Source of the DNA: a virus
IMG/VR virus record: IMGVR_UViG_3300020472_000193
Coordinates: 1-21,895 of that record
Direction: 5' to 3' (one strand)
DNA: 21,895 nt
The notes beneath the pieces are model-generated. The model was not told where the DNA came from. It was given only the letters and a program-made list of their open reading frames with translations, and searched no databases. Made by a program: the position numbers and the translations under genes. Every line of letters begins with the position of its first letter. The stretch's first letter is position 1. Below are positions 12,700 through 19,746 of this stretch, piece after piece.

Positions 12700-12948
12700 A
12701 TGAAGAAGCCTACACAATTACAGTTTGATGCTGTGCATTTTCCACAACATTATAATGAAGGGGGTATAGAGGCTATTGACGCAATAACAGCCTCTATGTC
12801 TCTAAACGAATTTAAAGGATACTTAAAAGGGAATGTTTTAAAATATGTTTGGCGATATGCGTATAAGAAAAAACCATTAGAAGATTTGAATAAAGCCAAA
12901 TGGTATTTAGAAAAACTTATTAGTTTACATGAAGACGATACAAGCTAA
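12700..12948 (+). CDS. DUF3310 family protein
   Basis: 82 residues with AAAGGAC before the ATG. The sequence matches the DUF3310 pattern seen in many phages: HYNEGGIEAIDAI, then FKGYLKGNVLKYVWRYAYKK, then PLEDLNKAKWYLEKLI. The family is small, helical and sometimes annotated as a nucleotide-kinase-like or MazG-neighbour protein, without firm biochemistry. Its place before the ribonucleotide reductase fits a link to nucleotide metabolism. The 3' end overlaps the next ORF by 20 nt. Confidence 0.85.
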   Translation: MKKPTQLQFDAVHFPQHYNEGGIEAIDAITASMSLNEFKGYLKGNVLKYVWRYAYKKKPLEDLNKAKWYLEKLISLHEDDTS

Positions 12949-13108
12949 AGTTACGATTGAACTTGAAATAGATATAGATATATATAATGTTCCTCTAGAC
13001 CATGATGTATCTTATGAATTATCCGATATTTTACACAACACATTTTATGAAGTAGAAGGAATTGAAATAACAAATGTCAAGACCATTCAAAAAGGGCAAA
13101 CGAAGTGA
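12929..13108 (+). CDS. 59-residue beta-strand-rich small protein
   Basis: 59 residues. Starts with long strands of alternating hydrophobic and charged residues (IQAKVTIELEIDIDIYNV), a helix (SYELSDILHNTFYEVEG) and another strand (IEITNVKTIQKG), an arrangement of a small beta-alpha-beta ferredoxin-like or swapped-hairpin fold. It overlaps both neighbours (20 nt and 35 nt) and lacks a clear ribosome site, so it is probably translated by coupling. Function unknown. Confidence 0.55.
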   Translation: MKTIQAKVTIELEIDIDIYNVPLDHDVSYELSDILHNTFYEVEGIEITNVKTIQKGQTK

Positions 13109-13277
13109 TTACCCTCCTCTCAAAATACAATTTGAGGAAGGACAAAGAGCTTTTTACAATGGCAAATTAAGAAACCCTTATCCTGTTTTTCAGATGAGAC
13201 ATAAAGAATGGGAAAGAGGGTTTAATTTTGCCTATTTTAGAAATCAATACAAACGAAGGAGAAGATATGCAAAGTAA
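13074..13277 (+). CDS. RMF/CrpP-like small basic protein
   Basis: 67 residues, basic at both ends. The centre, residues 22-55, fits the ribosome modulation factor (RMF/CrpP) pattern: E-G-x-x-A-F-x-x-G, then NPYP, then M-R-H-x-E-W-x-x-G-F-x-x-A. RMF dimerises and silences bacterial ribosomes, and CrpP-like proteins of the same family occur on plasmids and phages. The match is by eye and weak. A phage protein of this type could bind host ribosomes. The start at 13074 has AAGGAA about 10 nt upstream; the end overlaps the reductase start by 11 nt. Confidence 0.5.
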   Translation: MSRPFKKGKRSDYPPLKIQFEEGQRAFYNGKLRNPYPVFQMRHKEWERGFNFAYFRNQYKRRRRYAK

Positions 13278-15204
13278 TGCAATAGAGCTACCCACAGATT
13301 ATCAAAGTTTCATACATGTTTCAAGGTATGCAAGGTGGATAGAAAATGAAAATAGAAGAGAAACATGGACAGAAACAGTTAATAGGTATTTTGATTATCT
13401 ACAGGACAGATTAAAGAAAGAAAATTCTTTTACTTTAACTCCTGCGTTACGCAGTGAATTGCAAGATGCTGTTCTTAATTTAGAAATTATGCCTTCAATG
13501 AGAGCCCTTATGACAGCAGGAGTGGCATTGGAAAGATGTCATGTTGCAGGATATAATTGTTCTTATTTACCAGTTGACAGTATCCGTTCTTTTGATGAGT
13601 GCTTGTATATACTTATGTGTGGAACTGGTGTAGGATTTTCTGTAGAAAATAAATATGTAAACAAATTACCAATAGTTAATGAAACTTTTGAAGAAAGCGA
13701 AACAACAATAGTTGTAGGAGACAGTAAAGTAGGGTGGGCAAAAGCCTATAGAGAACTTATTCATTTATTATATGCAGGGCAAATACCTTCTTGGGACTTA
13801 TCTAAGCTGAGACCTGCAGGAGCTAGACTTAAAACATTTGGCGGTAGATCAAGTGGTCCTGATCCTTTAGATGATTTATTTAATTTTACAGTCAATGTGT
13901 TTAAACAGTCTGCAGGAAGACAATTAAAACCTATAGAGTGCCATGATTTACTATGTAAGATTGGCTCTGTTGTAGTAGTTGGTGGCGTAAGGCGTTCTGC
14001 ACTTATTAGTTTATCTGATTTAAACGATCAAGAAATGGCATTAGCTAAATCAGGTGAGTGGTGGAATACCGAAGGACAAAGAGCATTAGCTAATAACTCT
14101 GTATGCTATACTGAAAAACCTCCTATAGGAATATTTATAAGAGAATGGTTAAACCTATATAATTCTAAATCAGGAGAAAGAGGTATATATAATAGACAGT
14201 CTGCTGTAACTAAGGCGTTAGAAAACGGTAGAAGGGATGAAGGACATGATTTTGGAACTAATCCTTGTAGTGAAATTATACTAAGACCTTACCAGTTTTG
14301 TAATCTAACAGAAGTTGTTGTTAAAAGTGAAGATACTGAAAAAGATTTAAACAGAAAAGTGAGACTAGCTACAATATTAGGTACTTTCCAATCTACTCTT
14401 ACAGATTTAAAATATCTTAGAAAGATATGGAGAGATAATACAGAAGAAGAAAGACTGTTAGGTGTTTCTCTTACTGGTATTATGGATTCTGAATTATTGA
14501 ATAATAGTGATGATAGTAGTTTACCTAAGCGTTTAAACAGTCTAAAAGAAACAGCAGTACAGGTTAACAACGAATTTGCTAAAAATTTGCGAATAAATAT
14601 ATCGACTGCAATAACATGTGTAAAACCTTCAGGGACTGTATCTCAGCTAGTTAATTCAGCTTCTGGTATACATGCTAGGCATTCTGCACATTATATAAGG
14701 ACTGTAAGAGGAGATAAAAAAGATCCTTTATCTAAATTTATGATTGATAGGGGTGTGCCTGCAGAGGATGATATAACACAGCCTGAAAATACTACAGTGT
14801 TTAGTTTTCCTGTAGAATCTCCAGATAATGCTGTTACTAGAAATGATCAATCAGCAGTTGAACAATTAAATTTATGGCTTATATACCAGAAGAACTGGTG
14901 TGAGCATAAACCTTCTGTTACAATAACTGTAAAAGAAGATGAATGGCTTGATGTAGGAGCTTGGGTGTATAGTAATTTTGATAATGTAGCAGGGATATCT
15001 TTCCTACCACATTCAGACCATACATATAAACAAGCACCTTACCAAGAATGCTCTGAAAAAGAGTATTTAGATTTACTAAAAAAGATGCCGAAAAAACTTG
15101 ACTGGCAAGAGTTAGTAGATTATGAAGTAGAAGATAGCACAAGAGGTGGACAGGAATTAGCCTGTTCTGCTGATGCTTGTGAAATCGTAGATATAGGAGC
15201 TTAA
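13267..15204 (+). CDS. nrdJ: Ribonucleotide reductase, class II (adenosylcobalamin-dependent)
   Basis: 645 residues from the ATG at 13267, which follows AAGGAGAAG. It turns ribonucleotides into deoxyribonucleotides with a radical made from coenzyme B12. Key residues: C98 in YNCSY and C345 in FCNL as the redox pair, and C334 in NPCSEI as the radical cysteine, with N332 and E336 beside it; the 11-residue spacing C334-C345 equals that of the Lactobacillus enzyme (C408-C419). Other landmarks are CGTGVGFSVE, RPAGARLKTFGGRSSGP, VVGGVRRSA and KPSGTVSQL with GIHARHSAHY. The C-terminal pair C633-x4-C638 passes electrons from thioredoxin. It needs B12 from the host or sea water. No small subunit is needed. 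Confidence 0.95.
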   Translation: MQSNAIELPTDYQSFIHVSRYARWIENENRRETWTETVNRYFDYLQDRLKKENSFTLTPALRSELQDAVLNLEIMPSMRALMTAGVALERCHVAGYNCSYLPVDSIRSFDECLYILMCGTGVGFSVENKYVNKLPIVNETFEESETTIVVGDSKVGWAKAYRELIHLLYAGQIPSWDLSKLRPAGARLKTFGGRSSGPDPLDDLFNFTVNVFKQSAGRQLKPIECHDLLCKIGSVVVVGGVRRSALISLSDLNDQEMALAKSGEWWNTEGQRALANNSVCYTEKPPIGIFIREWLNLYNSKSGERGIYNRQSAVTKALENGRRDEGHDFGTNPCSEIILRPYQFCNLTEVVVKSEDTEKDLNRKVRLATILGTFQSTLTDLKYLRKIWRDNTEEERLLGVSLTGIMDSELLNNSDDSSLPKRLNSLKETAVQVNNEFAKNLRINISTAITCVKPSGTVSQLVNSASGIHARHSAHYIRTVRGDKKDPLSKFMIDRGVPAEDDITQPENTTVFSFPVESPDNAVTRNDQSAVEQLNLWLIYQKNWCEHKPSVTITVKEDEWLDVGAWVYSNFDNVAGISFLPHSDHTYKQAPYQECSEKEYLDLLKKMPKKLDWQELVDYEVEDSTRGGQELACSADACEIVDIGA

Positions 15205-15205
15205 A

Positions 15206-15454
15206 ATGGCTGATAAAAAAAGAGCAAGAACTGAAGATGGAAAATTTGTTGCAGATGATCCATCTACCCCTGATGTAAATGAAGCATACGAACAGGAAGA
15301 AAAACCTGAAGTGCCTCAAACATATGTGATAACTTTAGAAACTTTAAATAAAGTTGTTAATGTTTTAGGTCAATTAGATTATAAAAGCGTGTTTCAATTA
15401 ATGGAAGAACTAAGAAGCTTACAGGCTGTCAAACTTAATAATAAGTCTGATTAA
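15206..15454 (+). CDS. Small acidic structural-region protein
   Basis: 82 residues, TAGGAGC before the ATG, 1 nt after the reductase stop. The N-terminus is basic and polar (ADKKRARTEDGKFVADDPSTPDVNEAYE), which resembles the start of small proteins found next to virion and lysis genes in marine phages. Residues 40-75 form a helix-rich part (VITLETLNKVVNVLGQL; VFQLMEELRSLQAV). It joins the holin gene by TAATG, so the two are co-translated. Function unknown. Confidence 0.7.
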   Translation: MADKKRARTEDGKFVADDPSTPDVNEAYEQEEKPEVPQTYVITLETLNKVVNVLGQLDYKSVFQLMEELRSLQAVKLNNKSD

Positions 15455-15915
15455 TGCTGTCGTTACTTGGATCAGTTCTTGGTTTTGGAACTTCTTTTCT
15501 CCCCTCAGTATTGGGGTTTTTCGAGAAGAAACAACAACACAAACAAGAATTACTTATGCTAGAGGCGAAAGCTAAATACGCCTCTGAGCTAAGTAAATTA
15601 AAATTAAAAGAATTAGACGCAGAAGCAGACATAGAAGAAGTAAAAGGTTTGTATAAACATGCTGAGTCATTAGCACAAGCAAACAAATCTACATTTGTAT
15701 CTGCTCTACAAGCATCGGTACGACCAGTTATAACATACGCTTTTTTTAGTATATTTGCATTTGTTAAAATTACTTATGTGCTGTTAGCTACACAAGGCGG
15801 AGAAGACTTACTACCTGCTATACTAGCTGCCTGGGATGAGGAAAGTCAAACCATCTTTGCCGCTATTATTAGCTTCTGGTTTGGGAATCGCTTATTTAAA
15901 GCAAGAAACAAATAG
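15454..15915 (+). CDS. 3-TM holin of the GTA_holin_3TM type
   Basis: 153 residues. Segment 1 is hydrophobic and Gly/Leu-rich (residues 2-23). Residues 24-80 form a charged helix. Residues 90-112 start with VRPVITY, a signature of the 3-TM holin family, and make TM segment 2. Residues 131-148 contain FAAIISFWFGNRLF, matching the conserved FWFG(E/N)R end of the family, as TM 3. Holins make holes in the inner membrane to time lysis. No endolysin is in this window, so it probably lies elsewhere. Confidence 0.8.
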   Translation: MLSLLGSVLGFGTSFLPSVLGFFEKKQQHKQELLMLEAKAKYASELSKLKLKELDAEADIEEVKGLYKHAESLAQANKSTFVSALQASVRPVITYAFFSIFAFVKITYVLLATQGGEDLLPAILAAWDEESQTIFAAIISFWFGNRLFKARNK

Positions 15916-15916
15916 C

Positions 15917-16531
15917 ATGGAAGAAGTAGAGTATCAAAGAAGAGATGCTTTTCCCACACATATGTTTATGTTTGCTAATGTAGATTTAGCTATTAGATTA
16001 AAGAAGTATATATCAAAAGATAAAGTTAAAGGTATAGAATCTGGTGTTGCTACAGAAGTTAAAAAAAATTTAGATGAATCAGATTTTGATTTTTTAAAAA
16101 GAGAAGATGAGGTTATAAAAGAGTCTGTACAATATTTTTCAGACAGTATACAGATAGCACTAAATGATATTTTTCAAGAAAAAGTGGCATATAAAATAGC
16201 TTTTCCTGACAGTTGGTATCATATATGTAGAAAAAATAGCTCTCACGAAACGCATCAACATTCTAATTGTAGTTGGTGTGGGGTGTTTTATGTTACTTCT
16301 GGTGACGCAGATTCTGGAGGGCAGACAGTTTTTCTAAGCCCTATTGGGAGTAATTTTAAGGATGAGGGTTCTCCTCTATCTAATTCAGGTATTGTTAAAG
16401 TTACCCCAGAACAAGGTACTTTAATATTATTTCCGTCTTACTTACAGCATTATCAATCTTTATATACAGGAAATAGTAACAGAATAACTTTAGGGTTTAA
16501 TAGTATAATAATGGAGAGAATACAATCATGA
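15917..16531 (+). CDS. 2-oxoglutarate/Fe(II) oxygenase-like protein (first of four)
   Basis: 204 residues from the ATG at 15917, just after the holin stop; an in-frame ATG at 15836 lies inside the holin gene and is rejected. The double-stranded beta-helix of the 2OG oxygenase family is visible: H113 and H115 in HQHSNCSWCGVFYV, then GGQTVFLSP, then GTLILFPSYLQH with H178, then N188-R189 binding 2-oxoglutarate, followed by LGFN. In the TIGR02466-like subgroup the first motif is often H-x-H rather than H-x-D, as here. Target unknown; the cluster suggests a virion or cell-surface target. Joined by ATGA to the next gene. Confidence 0.75.
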   Translation: MEEVEYQRRDAFPTHMFMFANVDLAIRLKKYISKDKVKGIESGVATEVKKNLDESDFDFLKREDEVIKESVQYFSDSIQIALNDIFQEKVAYKIAFPDSWYHICRKNSSHETHQHSNCSWCGVFYVTSGDADSGGQTVFLSPIGSNFKDEGSPLSNSGIVKVTPEQGTLILFPSYLQHYQSLYTGNSNRITLGFNSIIMERIQS

Positions 16532-17313
16532 GAGCTGTAGGAAAAGCTATAGCATTTGACGATCATAAAGACGAAGATACATTTCCTTTATTTCCTTTTG
16601 GTCCTATAGTGTTTTATTATAAACTGCCTAAAAAGATGGTAGGCTCTTTAAATAATTATGCAGAAAAAATAATTAAAGATAAAGCTAAAAGTAAAGAACT
16701 AGATCATTCACAATCTTTAGTAGGAAAATTAAAACAAGAATTTTTAATAGAGCCAACAGAGCTAAATAAACATACGGATACAATAACTCAAGTTGTTGCA
16801 AATTATATGCAAACAGATTTATCAAGACATAGTAAAACATTTCCTGAAGATCATATGCTAGATGTCGGTATTAACACTGCTTGGATAGTAAGACAATATT
16901 CAGGAGAATATAATCCTGCTCATATTCATACCCATTGCGACATGTCTTGTGTAGGATATTTAAAACTTCCTTCTGATATAGATAAAGAGTGGGAAGAAGA
17001 TTACAAAGACCACCATCCTTGTAATGGTCATATAGAATTTTTACATGGTCAGCCAGGTAATTTGCTTAGACATACTTATTTAGTAAAACCTAGTGTAGGA
17101 GATTTCTTTTTATTTCCTTCAGAGCTAACGCATATGGTTTATCCATTTAAGTCTGATGGAGAAAGGAGATCATTTAGTATGAATATAACTGTTACATCTT
17201 TACCAAAAAATAAAGCATTTAACCCTGTTAGAAAATATGCTACTAATGATTTAACACAAGAATGGCATACCAAACCTAGATCAAAAATATTTAAGGATAC
17301 AAAGGATAAATAA
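16528..17313 (+). CDS. 2-oxoglutarate/Fe(II) oxygenase (second of four)
   Basis: 261 residues, GGAGAG about 9 nt before the ATG. Iron ligands are H132 and/or H134 (NPAHIHTHC) with H202 (ELTHMVYPF), and R213 or R214 (GERRSFSMNI) should bind 2-oxoglutarate. Typical strands are AWIVRQYSGEYN before the first motif and SVGDFFLFPSELTH before the second. The closest relative in the window is the fourth oxygenase, with the same GEYNPAHIHT and GERRSFSMNI. It hydroxylates an unknown substrate using oxygen and 2-oxoglutarate. The C-terminal 40 residues form a basic tail not seen in the paralogue. Confidence 0.85.
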   Translation: MRAVGKAIAFDDHKDEDTFPLFPFGPIVFYYKLPKKMVGSLNNYAEKIIKDKAKSKELDHSQSLVGKLKQEFLIEPTELNKHTDTITQVVANYMQTDLSRHSKTFPEDHMLDVGINTAWIVRQYSGEYNPAHIHTHCDMSCVGYLKLPSDIDKEWEEDYKDHHPCNGHIEFLHGQPGNLLRHTYLVKPSVGDFFLFPSELTHMVYPFKSDGERRSFSMNITVTSLPKNKAFNPVRKYATNDLTQEWHTKPRSKIFKDTKDK

Positions 17314-17314
17314 C

Positions 17315-17893
17315 ATGTTTAGTAATATTATATTTGAGTCGGCTTTAAGTGAAGAAGATTGCGATACTATAGTAAAAGAATGTGAAAGATTATTAACTTT
17401 AGAAACATCTGGAATTTCAAATGATGCTAAAATAGAAACGGAATCAAGAAAAAGTAAAAGTGCTTTTCTTTCTATGTACAACCCTACTCATTTAAATATA
17501 TGGCAAACTGTTAGTAGCAGGATATGGGCATTTGTTAATTTAGCTAACAGATCTGGTTTTGGTTTTGATGCTACTTATTTAGATGAAATTCAATATGCAC
17601 AATACGATGTTGGAGATTTTTATAAATGGCACAAAGATTTAATAATAGAGACAGACAATGCGTTTCAAAGAAAATTAAGTGTGTCTGTACAGCTTTCTGA
17701 TCCTGATACTTACGAAGGAGGAGAGTTAGAAATGCAGGGTTTAGCGAAAGGGCACGAATTACCTCAAAATGTCCTTAAAAAAAGAGGAACGGTTATTGTG
17801 TTTCCTTCTTTTTGTGTACATAGAATAACCCCTGTAACAAAAGGCACTAGAAAATCTTTAGTTGCTTGGGTGGAAGGAAAGAAGTGGAGATAA
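17315..17893 (+). CDS. Prolyl-4-hydroxylase-like 2OG oxygenase (third of four)
   Basis: 192 residues. This one has the classic H-x-D: H106-K-D108 (FYKWHKDL), then QRKLSVSVQLSDPDTYEGGELEM, then H169 (FPSFCVHRITPV) and R179 (KGTRKSLVAWVEG). These are the iron ligands and the 2-oxoglutarate anchor of the PKHD/P4H subgroup, which includes iron-regulated PiuC-type proteins and phage hydroxylases. A ribosome site AAGGAT stands before the ATG, and only 1 nt separates it from the previous stop. It is not closely related to its neighbours, so the cluster combines different subgroups. Confidence 0.9.
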   Translation: MFSNIIFESALSEEDCDTIVKECERLLTLETSGISNDAKIETESRKSKSAFLSMYNPTHLNIWQTVSSRIWAFVNLANRSGFGFDATYLDEIQYAQYDVGDFYKWHKDLIIETDNAFQRKLSVSVQLSDPDTYEGGELEMQGLAKGHELPQNVLKKRGTVIVFPSFCVHRITPVTKGTRKSLVAWVEGKKWR

Positions 17894-17894
17894 C

Positions 17895-18575
17895 ATGACA
17901 CAAGTAAGAAAACCAGTAGAGTTTACAGGATTACCAGAAGGGCATGCAATGCTTACTCCTTTTGGGCCTCATATAGTATACTCCAGAATGCCTTCAAAAA
18001 TAATAAAATCCTTAAATAAATATGTAGATTTAAAAGTTGATAAAGGCAGGACTAAAAAATTAGATCATTCTCAACATCTTGTAGGTAAAGTGTCCCAAGA
18101 ATTTAGGATTGATCAAAAACAAATAGAAAAAATATCACCTTTCTTTAATTCTGTTTTTGGTGCGTATTATCAATTTCATTTACAAAGAAGAAATCAAGCA
18201 TTAAATAAAGATAGTGCAATTAATGTATACTATAATGGAGCATGGGTGGTCAGGCAATTTGCAGGAGAATATAATCCTGCTCATATTCATACAGAATGTC
18301 AAATATCTTGTGTAGGGTATTTACAAGTTCCTGATTTTTCTATTGAAGAAGAGAAAGAAAAGAAAAAACATTTTCCTTCTCATGGTAATATAGAATTAAT
18401 ACATGAAGGAAGTAATGAATGGCATCAAGGCAGTATGAGAATTAAGCCTCATGTAGGAGATTTTATAGTATTTCCTAGTTATCTTATGCACACTGTTTAT
18501 CCTTTTAAAGGGGATGGGGAAAGAAGATCTTTTAGTATGAATATAAGTTTAGATGTAGTTAAGAAGGAGAAATAA
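17895..18575 (+). CDS. 2-oxoglutarate/Fe(II) oxygenase (fourth of four, paralogue of the second)
   Basis: 226 residues; the ATG at 17895 is chosen because it follows the previous stop directly, while 17862 would overlap. It shares with the second oxygenase the N-terminal LDHSQ-LVGK block, GEYNPAHIHT (H130, H132), CVGYL, GNIEL, VGDF-VFPS, H199 and GERRSFSMNI (R210 or R211), so the pair arose by duplication with the P4H-type gene now between them. The short linker and missing basic tail are the main differences. Substrate unknown; two diverged copies suggest different targets. Confidence 0.85.
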   Translation: MTQVRKPVEFTGLPEGHAMLTPFGPHIVYSRMPSKIIKSLNKYVDLKVDKGRTKKLDHSQHLVGKVSQEFRIDQKQIEKISPFFNSVFGAYYQFHLQRRNQALNKDSAINVYYNGAWVVRQFAGEYNPAHIHTECQISCVGYLQVPDFSIEEEKEKKKHFPSHGNIELIHEGSNEWHQGSMRIKPHVGDFIVFPSYLMHTVYPFKGDGERRSFSMNISLDVVKKEK

Positions 18576-18576
18576 T

Positions 18577-18819
18577 ATGTCAGAAGAAATTAAAGTAGTA
18601 GAAGTAGAAAAGAAAGTGTCTTGGTATAATAATGCCGAAGGCTTTGATAAGTGGAGAGTGTTTCCACGAATATTAATAACATTATATGGTGTTATGTTTT
18701 ATAGAACTTGTATGTGGTTTATGACTTTACCTGATCCTACAAATTCTCAATCAGCATTTGTTTCTGTTATAGTAGGTGCAGGTGCAGCATGGTTTGGCTT
18801 ATATGTCGGAAAAAAGTAA
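18577..18819 (+). CDS. Two-TM small membrane protein (holin-like)
   Basis: 80 residues with AAGGAG before the ATG. A charged N-terminal stretch is followed by TM 1 (about residues 28-50, FPRILITLYGVMFYRTCMWFM), a loop with PDPTNSQ, and TM 2 (about 58-77, FVSVIVGAGAAWFGLYVG) and KK. The same plan (WxxFPR, then PT-x-x-Q-S, then AWFGLY) is one I recall from many marine phages, where it is often called a putative holin. It is the second small membrane protein after the 3-TM holin, so it may be an antiholin or another lysis partner. Not proven. Confidence 0.7.
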   Translation: MSEEIKVVEVEKKVSWYNNAEGFDKWRVFPRILITLYGVMFYRTCMWFMTLPDPTNSQSAFVSVIVGAGAAWFGLYVGKK

Positions 18820-18991
18820 AGACGAAATCTCTTGGATAGAGCATGGTAAAAACCTAGATGAATTAAAGACGGTGGTAGAACTTCTTATACCTGATTTATA
18901 CAGATTCCATGACTCTCAAAAATGTAAAAATGTAAGAATTAAATTAATAGAACGAATATTAAAACTAGAAGAAGTAATTGGCAAACTCTGA
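18803..18991 (+). CDS. 62-residue helical protein
   Basis: The ATG at 18803 starts MSEKSKDEISWIEHG and overlaps the previous gene by 17 nt; the upstream in-frame ATG at 18776 would overlap more. The product is helical with IPDLYRFHDSQKCKNVRIKLIERILKLEEVIGKL as two helices. There is no strong ribosome site, so translation is likely coupled. Not recognised. Confidence 0.6.
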   Translation: MSEKSKDEISWIEHGKNLDELKTVVELLIPDLYRFHDSQKCKNVRIKLIERILKLEEVIGKL

Positions 18992-19226
18992 AACATATAA
19001 ACAAAAGTTTAAAAGACGCATACAAGCATTTTCTCACTACACGGTATTAAAACATGACTATGGTATAAACATAGCCAAAAGACCTTACTTAGAAAATGGT
19101 GAATGGGTAGTAGATTGGGGAGCTCCAAAAAAGCAATTTTTAAATTTTCCTGAAGAATTTACTATAGATACTGATTTTATGTTAGAACTACTAGAAAAAG
19201 AACTAAAAAAGGCTAAAAAGCCGTAG
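18978..19226 (+). CDS. 82-residue protein with TTG start
   Basis: An in-frame TAA sits immediately upstream of the TTG at 18978, and no ATG occurs until near the end, so TTG is the only sensible start. The protein is basic at first (ETYKQKFKRRIQAFSHYTVL), then has a structured middle with Trp/Pro (RPYLENGEWVVDWGAPKKQFLNFPEEF) and an acidic then basic helix at the end (LELLEKELKKAKK). It is the last plus-strand gene before the terminator. Function unknown. Confidence 0.6.
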   Translation: MANSETYKQKFKRRIQAFSHYTVLKHDYGINIAKRPYLENGEWVVDWGAPKKQFLNFPEEFTIDTDFMLELLEKELKKAKKP

Positions 19227-19301
19227 GAAGCGTTTAAACGCCTATACAAGAGAATATAGAGTTTTTGATATTGTAGTATATAAAACTTTAAAAACCTTCT
19301 T

Positions 19302-19328
19302 AGATCGCACCTATGCAATCTTTTTTTT
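19302..19328 (+). terminator. Rho-independent terminator of the plus-strand block
   Basis: AGATCGC (19302-19308) pairs with GCAATCT (19315-19321) except for one C-A mismatch, with loop ACCTAT, and is followed directly by a run of T (19321-19328). It lies 76 nt after the last plus-strand stop. The same hairpin read on the minus strand is followed, 7 nt later, by TTTTT, so it may also work weakly in that direction. The gap 19227-19500 also holds GCGTTTAAACGC (19230-19241), a perfect 12-nt palindrome, and a possible minus-strand microgene. Confidence 0.75.
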
Positions 19329-19345
19329 AAAAAACCTTAAAATAT

Positions 19346-19411
19346 TTACATGATTTGTAATAAACAGGTTACAACAGTATAAATTATTGTACACCCTAAA
19401 ATATTTTCCAT
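19346..19411 (-). CDS. Possible 21-residue hydrophobic microprotein
   Basis: On the minus strand, an ATG at 19411 is preceded by GGAGGTAG (19414-19421), one of the strongest ribosome sites in the window. The frame encodes 21 residues, hydrophobic in the middle (CTIIYTVVTCLL), and stops at 19346. A promoter-like sequence lies just upstream at 19437-19464. Short hydrophobic peptides of this kind include toxins, lysis regulators and leader peptides. The ORF is tiny and could be chance; only the coincidence of promoter, ribosome site and reading frame supports it. Confidence 0.4.
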   Translation of the reverse strand: MENILGCTIIYTVVTCLLQIM

Positions 19412-19436
19412 AACTACCTCCGTGTTACCAAAGACA

Positions 19437-19464
19437 GTTATACTTATTTTTTGATATTAATCAA
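19437..19464 (-). promoter_or_regulatory. Minus-strand promoter TTGATT-16-TATAAC
   Basis: Read on the minus strand: TTGATT (19464-19459), 16 nt, TATAAC (19442-19437). The -10 box continues as TATAACTGT, the same nine bases and the same 16-nt spacing as the plus-strand promoter at 10417. Transcription would begin near 19430 and run left into the microprotein and terminator region. An inverted repeat TTTGAT-ATTA-ATCAAA overlaps the -35 box and could be an operator. Confidence 0.5.
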
Positions 19465-19500
19465 ATCAATAGTACAAATACATACTATTTATCAAATATA

Positions 19501-19746
19501 TTATTGAGCTAACGGATTATCGTTGTTACCCATCTTATCTACTCTACCTTCAATCCTATCCAGTCTCTTTTCAAGACCTTCTACTTTTGTTTCAAGTGGA
19601 GCAATATTTACAGTCTTAATTTTCTTCTTTTCTATATTATCAAGTCGTAAATTAAATTGTCCCCAAGTGTAAAAGCCCCCACCTATTGCGGTGATCACCC
19701 CTATTATGGTTATATACTGCTGTAGTTTAGGTAATAAGTTTTTCAT
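19501..19746 (-). CDS. Small membrane-anchored coiled-coil protein
   Basis: 81 residues; the ATG at 19746 is selected because AAAGGAG lies six bases upstream, while a GTG or ATG further up would overlap that site. Residues 9-33 are one TM segment (QQYITIIGVITAIGGGFYTWGQF), followed by a charged coiled coil (LRLDNIEKKK; LETKVEGLEKRLDRIEGRVDKM) and a short polar tail NNDNPLAQ. The layout, TM anchor plus periplasmic or cytoplasmic coiled coil, is that of an i-spanin or of a phage anchor protein. There is no matching o-spanin lipoprotein here, so the function stays open. Last gene of the minus-strand cluster. Confidence 0.65.
   Translation of the reverse strand: MKNLLPKLQQYITIIGVITAIGGGFYTWGQFNLRLDNIEKKKIKTVNIAPLETKVEGLEKRLDRIEGRVDKMGNNDNPLAQ

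Noticed and set aside
15836-15916. Earlier start for the first oxygenase, giving a signal-like N-terminus
   Set aside because: It would lie in the coding end of the holin in another frame, without a ribosome site; the ATG at 15917 follows the holin stop directly.
19355-19383. Plus-strand promoter TTGTAA-17-TATAAA in the terminator gap
   Set aside because: It would fire antisense into the minus-strand genes with no plus-strand gene behind it. In such AT-rich DNA this match is expected by chance.
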